7,345 bases of DNA from NCBI GenBank assembly GCA_018896355.1, contig JAHIMW010000086.1:1-7345 (forward strand), in the 5' to 3' direction. The notes below the pieces were generated by a model that saw only the letters and a program-made list of their open reading frames with translations, had not been told where the DNA came from and made no database searches. Below, piece after piece: positions 7,168 to 7,345 of the stretch. Position 1 is the first letter of the stretch. Each line of letters opens with the position of its first letter. The DNA comes from Pseudomonadota bacterium (lineage in GTDB: Bacteria > Desulfobacterota > Syntrophia > Syntrophales > UBA5619). Made by a program: the position numbers and the translations under genes.

Positions 7168-7272
7168 TTACTTATGAAGTTTGCAGGCAATTTCCGGTTC
7201 TGAACTCAGGATTTTGGAAAAGCATTCGTTGCACCAATCGCAACGAACCACATCGTCGGACCTGTCAGTCAT
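7168..7272 (-). CDS. Small Cys-rich ORF, 34 aa, hypothetical
   Basis: A complete 34-codon frame in the gap between an upstream gene end and the dehydrogenase. The peptide has Cys11-x2-Cys14-x2-Cys17 (RCDWCNEC) and, further on, Cys30-x2-His33, so it could bind zinc or a small Fe-S cluster. Its ATG is only 2 nt after the upstream stop codon, and the dehydrogenase starts 17 nt after its own stop. The spacing suggests coupled translation, which would excuse the lack of a clear Shine-Dalgarno. I do not recognise a family. It could also be a detached Cys-rich tail of the upstream protein, or non-coding, since an inverted repeat at 7225-7247 overlaps the Cys codons. Confidence 0.5.
   Translation of the reverse strand: MTDRSDDVVRCDWCNECFSKILSSEPEIACKLHK
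7225..7247. repeat. 8-bp inverted repeat TTCGTTGC-N7-GCAACGAA
   Basis: Perfect arms 7225-7232 and 7240-7247 around a 7-nt spacer, 75-97 nt upstream of the dehydrogenase start. The geometry fits either an mRNA hairpin inside the small Cys-rich ORF or a dimeric-regulator operator. No -35/-10 pair could be assigned confidently next to it, so the function is open. Confidence 0.5.
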
Positions 7273-7274
7273 TT

Positions 7275-7345
7275 CTATACATCATATTTCTTCTCTTTAC
7301 CGAGTTGTTCCAACAACTTGTCCACATCCTGTTTCAATTCAATGA
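7275..7345 (-). CDS. C-terminal end of an unidentified protein (partial)
   Basis: The minus strand is open from the window edge to a TAG at 7275-7277. The last 22 residues are IELKQDVDKLLEQLGKEKKYDV: charged and Leu-rich, consistent with a terminal amphipathic helix. Too little is visible to name a family. The frame is inferred from its charged helical composition and from its stop lying 2 nt before the next ATG, a typical operon junction. It would be upstream in the same operon as the Cys-rich ORF, the dehydrogenase and the HD-GYP gene. Confidence 0.55.
   Translation of the reverse strand, partial: IELKQDVDKLLEQLGKEKKYDV

Noticed and set aside
7302..7319. Short dyad AGTTGTT-CC-AACAACT near the right edge
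   Set aside because: It lies within a coding frame of a Leu/Gln/Glu helix, has short AT-rich arms and a 2-nt loop, and is easily expected by chance.

Overview
The window looks like a chromosomal segment from a Gram-negative, probably anaerobic bacterium of the former Deltaproteobacteria (Desulfobacterota, perhaps a Syntrophales-like lineage). That placement is an inference. It rests on a TatB-like/TatC pair, on dispersed palindromic repeats whose spurious translations resemble those common in such genomes, and on a signalling protein with GAF, PAS and HD-GYP domains. No mobile-element gene, CRISPR array, tRNA or rRNA was found.

Layout. (1) 1-651, minus strand: the N-terminal 217 codons of a histone-deacetylase-family hydrolase, cut by the window edge. 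(2) 652-1000: a divergent intergenic region holding a good sigma70-type promoter for the plus-strand operon, a weaker candidate promoter for the hydrolase gene, and a 93-bp composite palindromic repeat. (3) 1001-4244, plus strand: a tight operon of a TatA/B-family subunit (best read as TatB), TatC and a class A penicillin-binding protein. A 45-bp near-perfect palindrome lies between tatB and tatC, and tatC overlaps the PBP gene by 4 bp. (4) 4245-4309: a short convergent gap with a third palindromic repeat. (5) 4310-7345, minus strand: read in transcription order, the C-terminus of an unidentified protein, a 34-residue Cys-rich small ORF, a butanediol-dehydrogenase-like zinc alcohol dehydrogenase, and a GAF-PAS-HD-GYP signalling protein, with gaps of 2, 17 and 12 nt.

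How the genes may work together. The plus-strand operon joins export of folded proteins (Tat) to peptidoglycan synthesis (PBP1A type), so it reads as an envelope-biogenesis unit. The minus-strand operon joins an NAD-linked oxidoreductase to a probable cyclic-dinucleotide phosphodiesterase. The two halves differ in composition: by eye the left 4.25 kb is clearly GC-rich, while the right 3 kb, especially the HD-GYP gene, is much closer to balanced or AT-leaning. The change falls at the repeat in the convergent gap.

Most genes here belong to well-known families. The less ordinary parts are three unrelated palindromic repeat types in about 3.4 kb (one touching the tatB stop codon), the small Cys-rich ORF with an inverted repeat inside it, and the composition boundary. 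I see no convincing evidence of a wholly new system.
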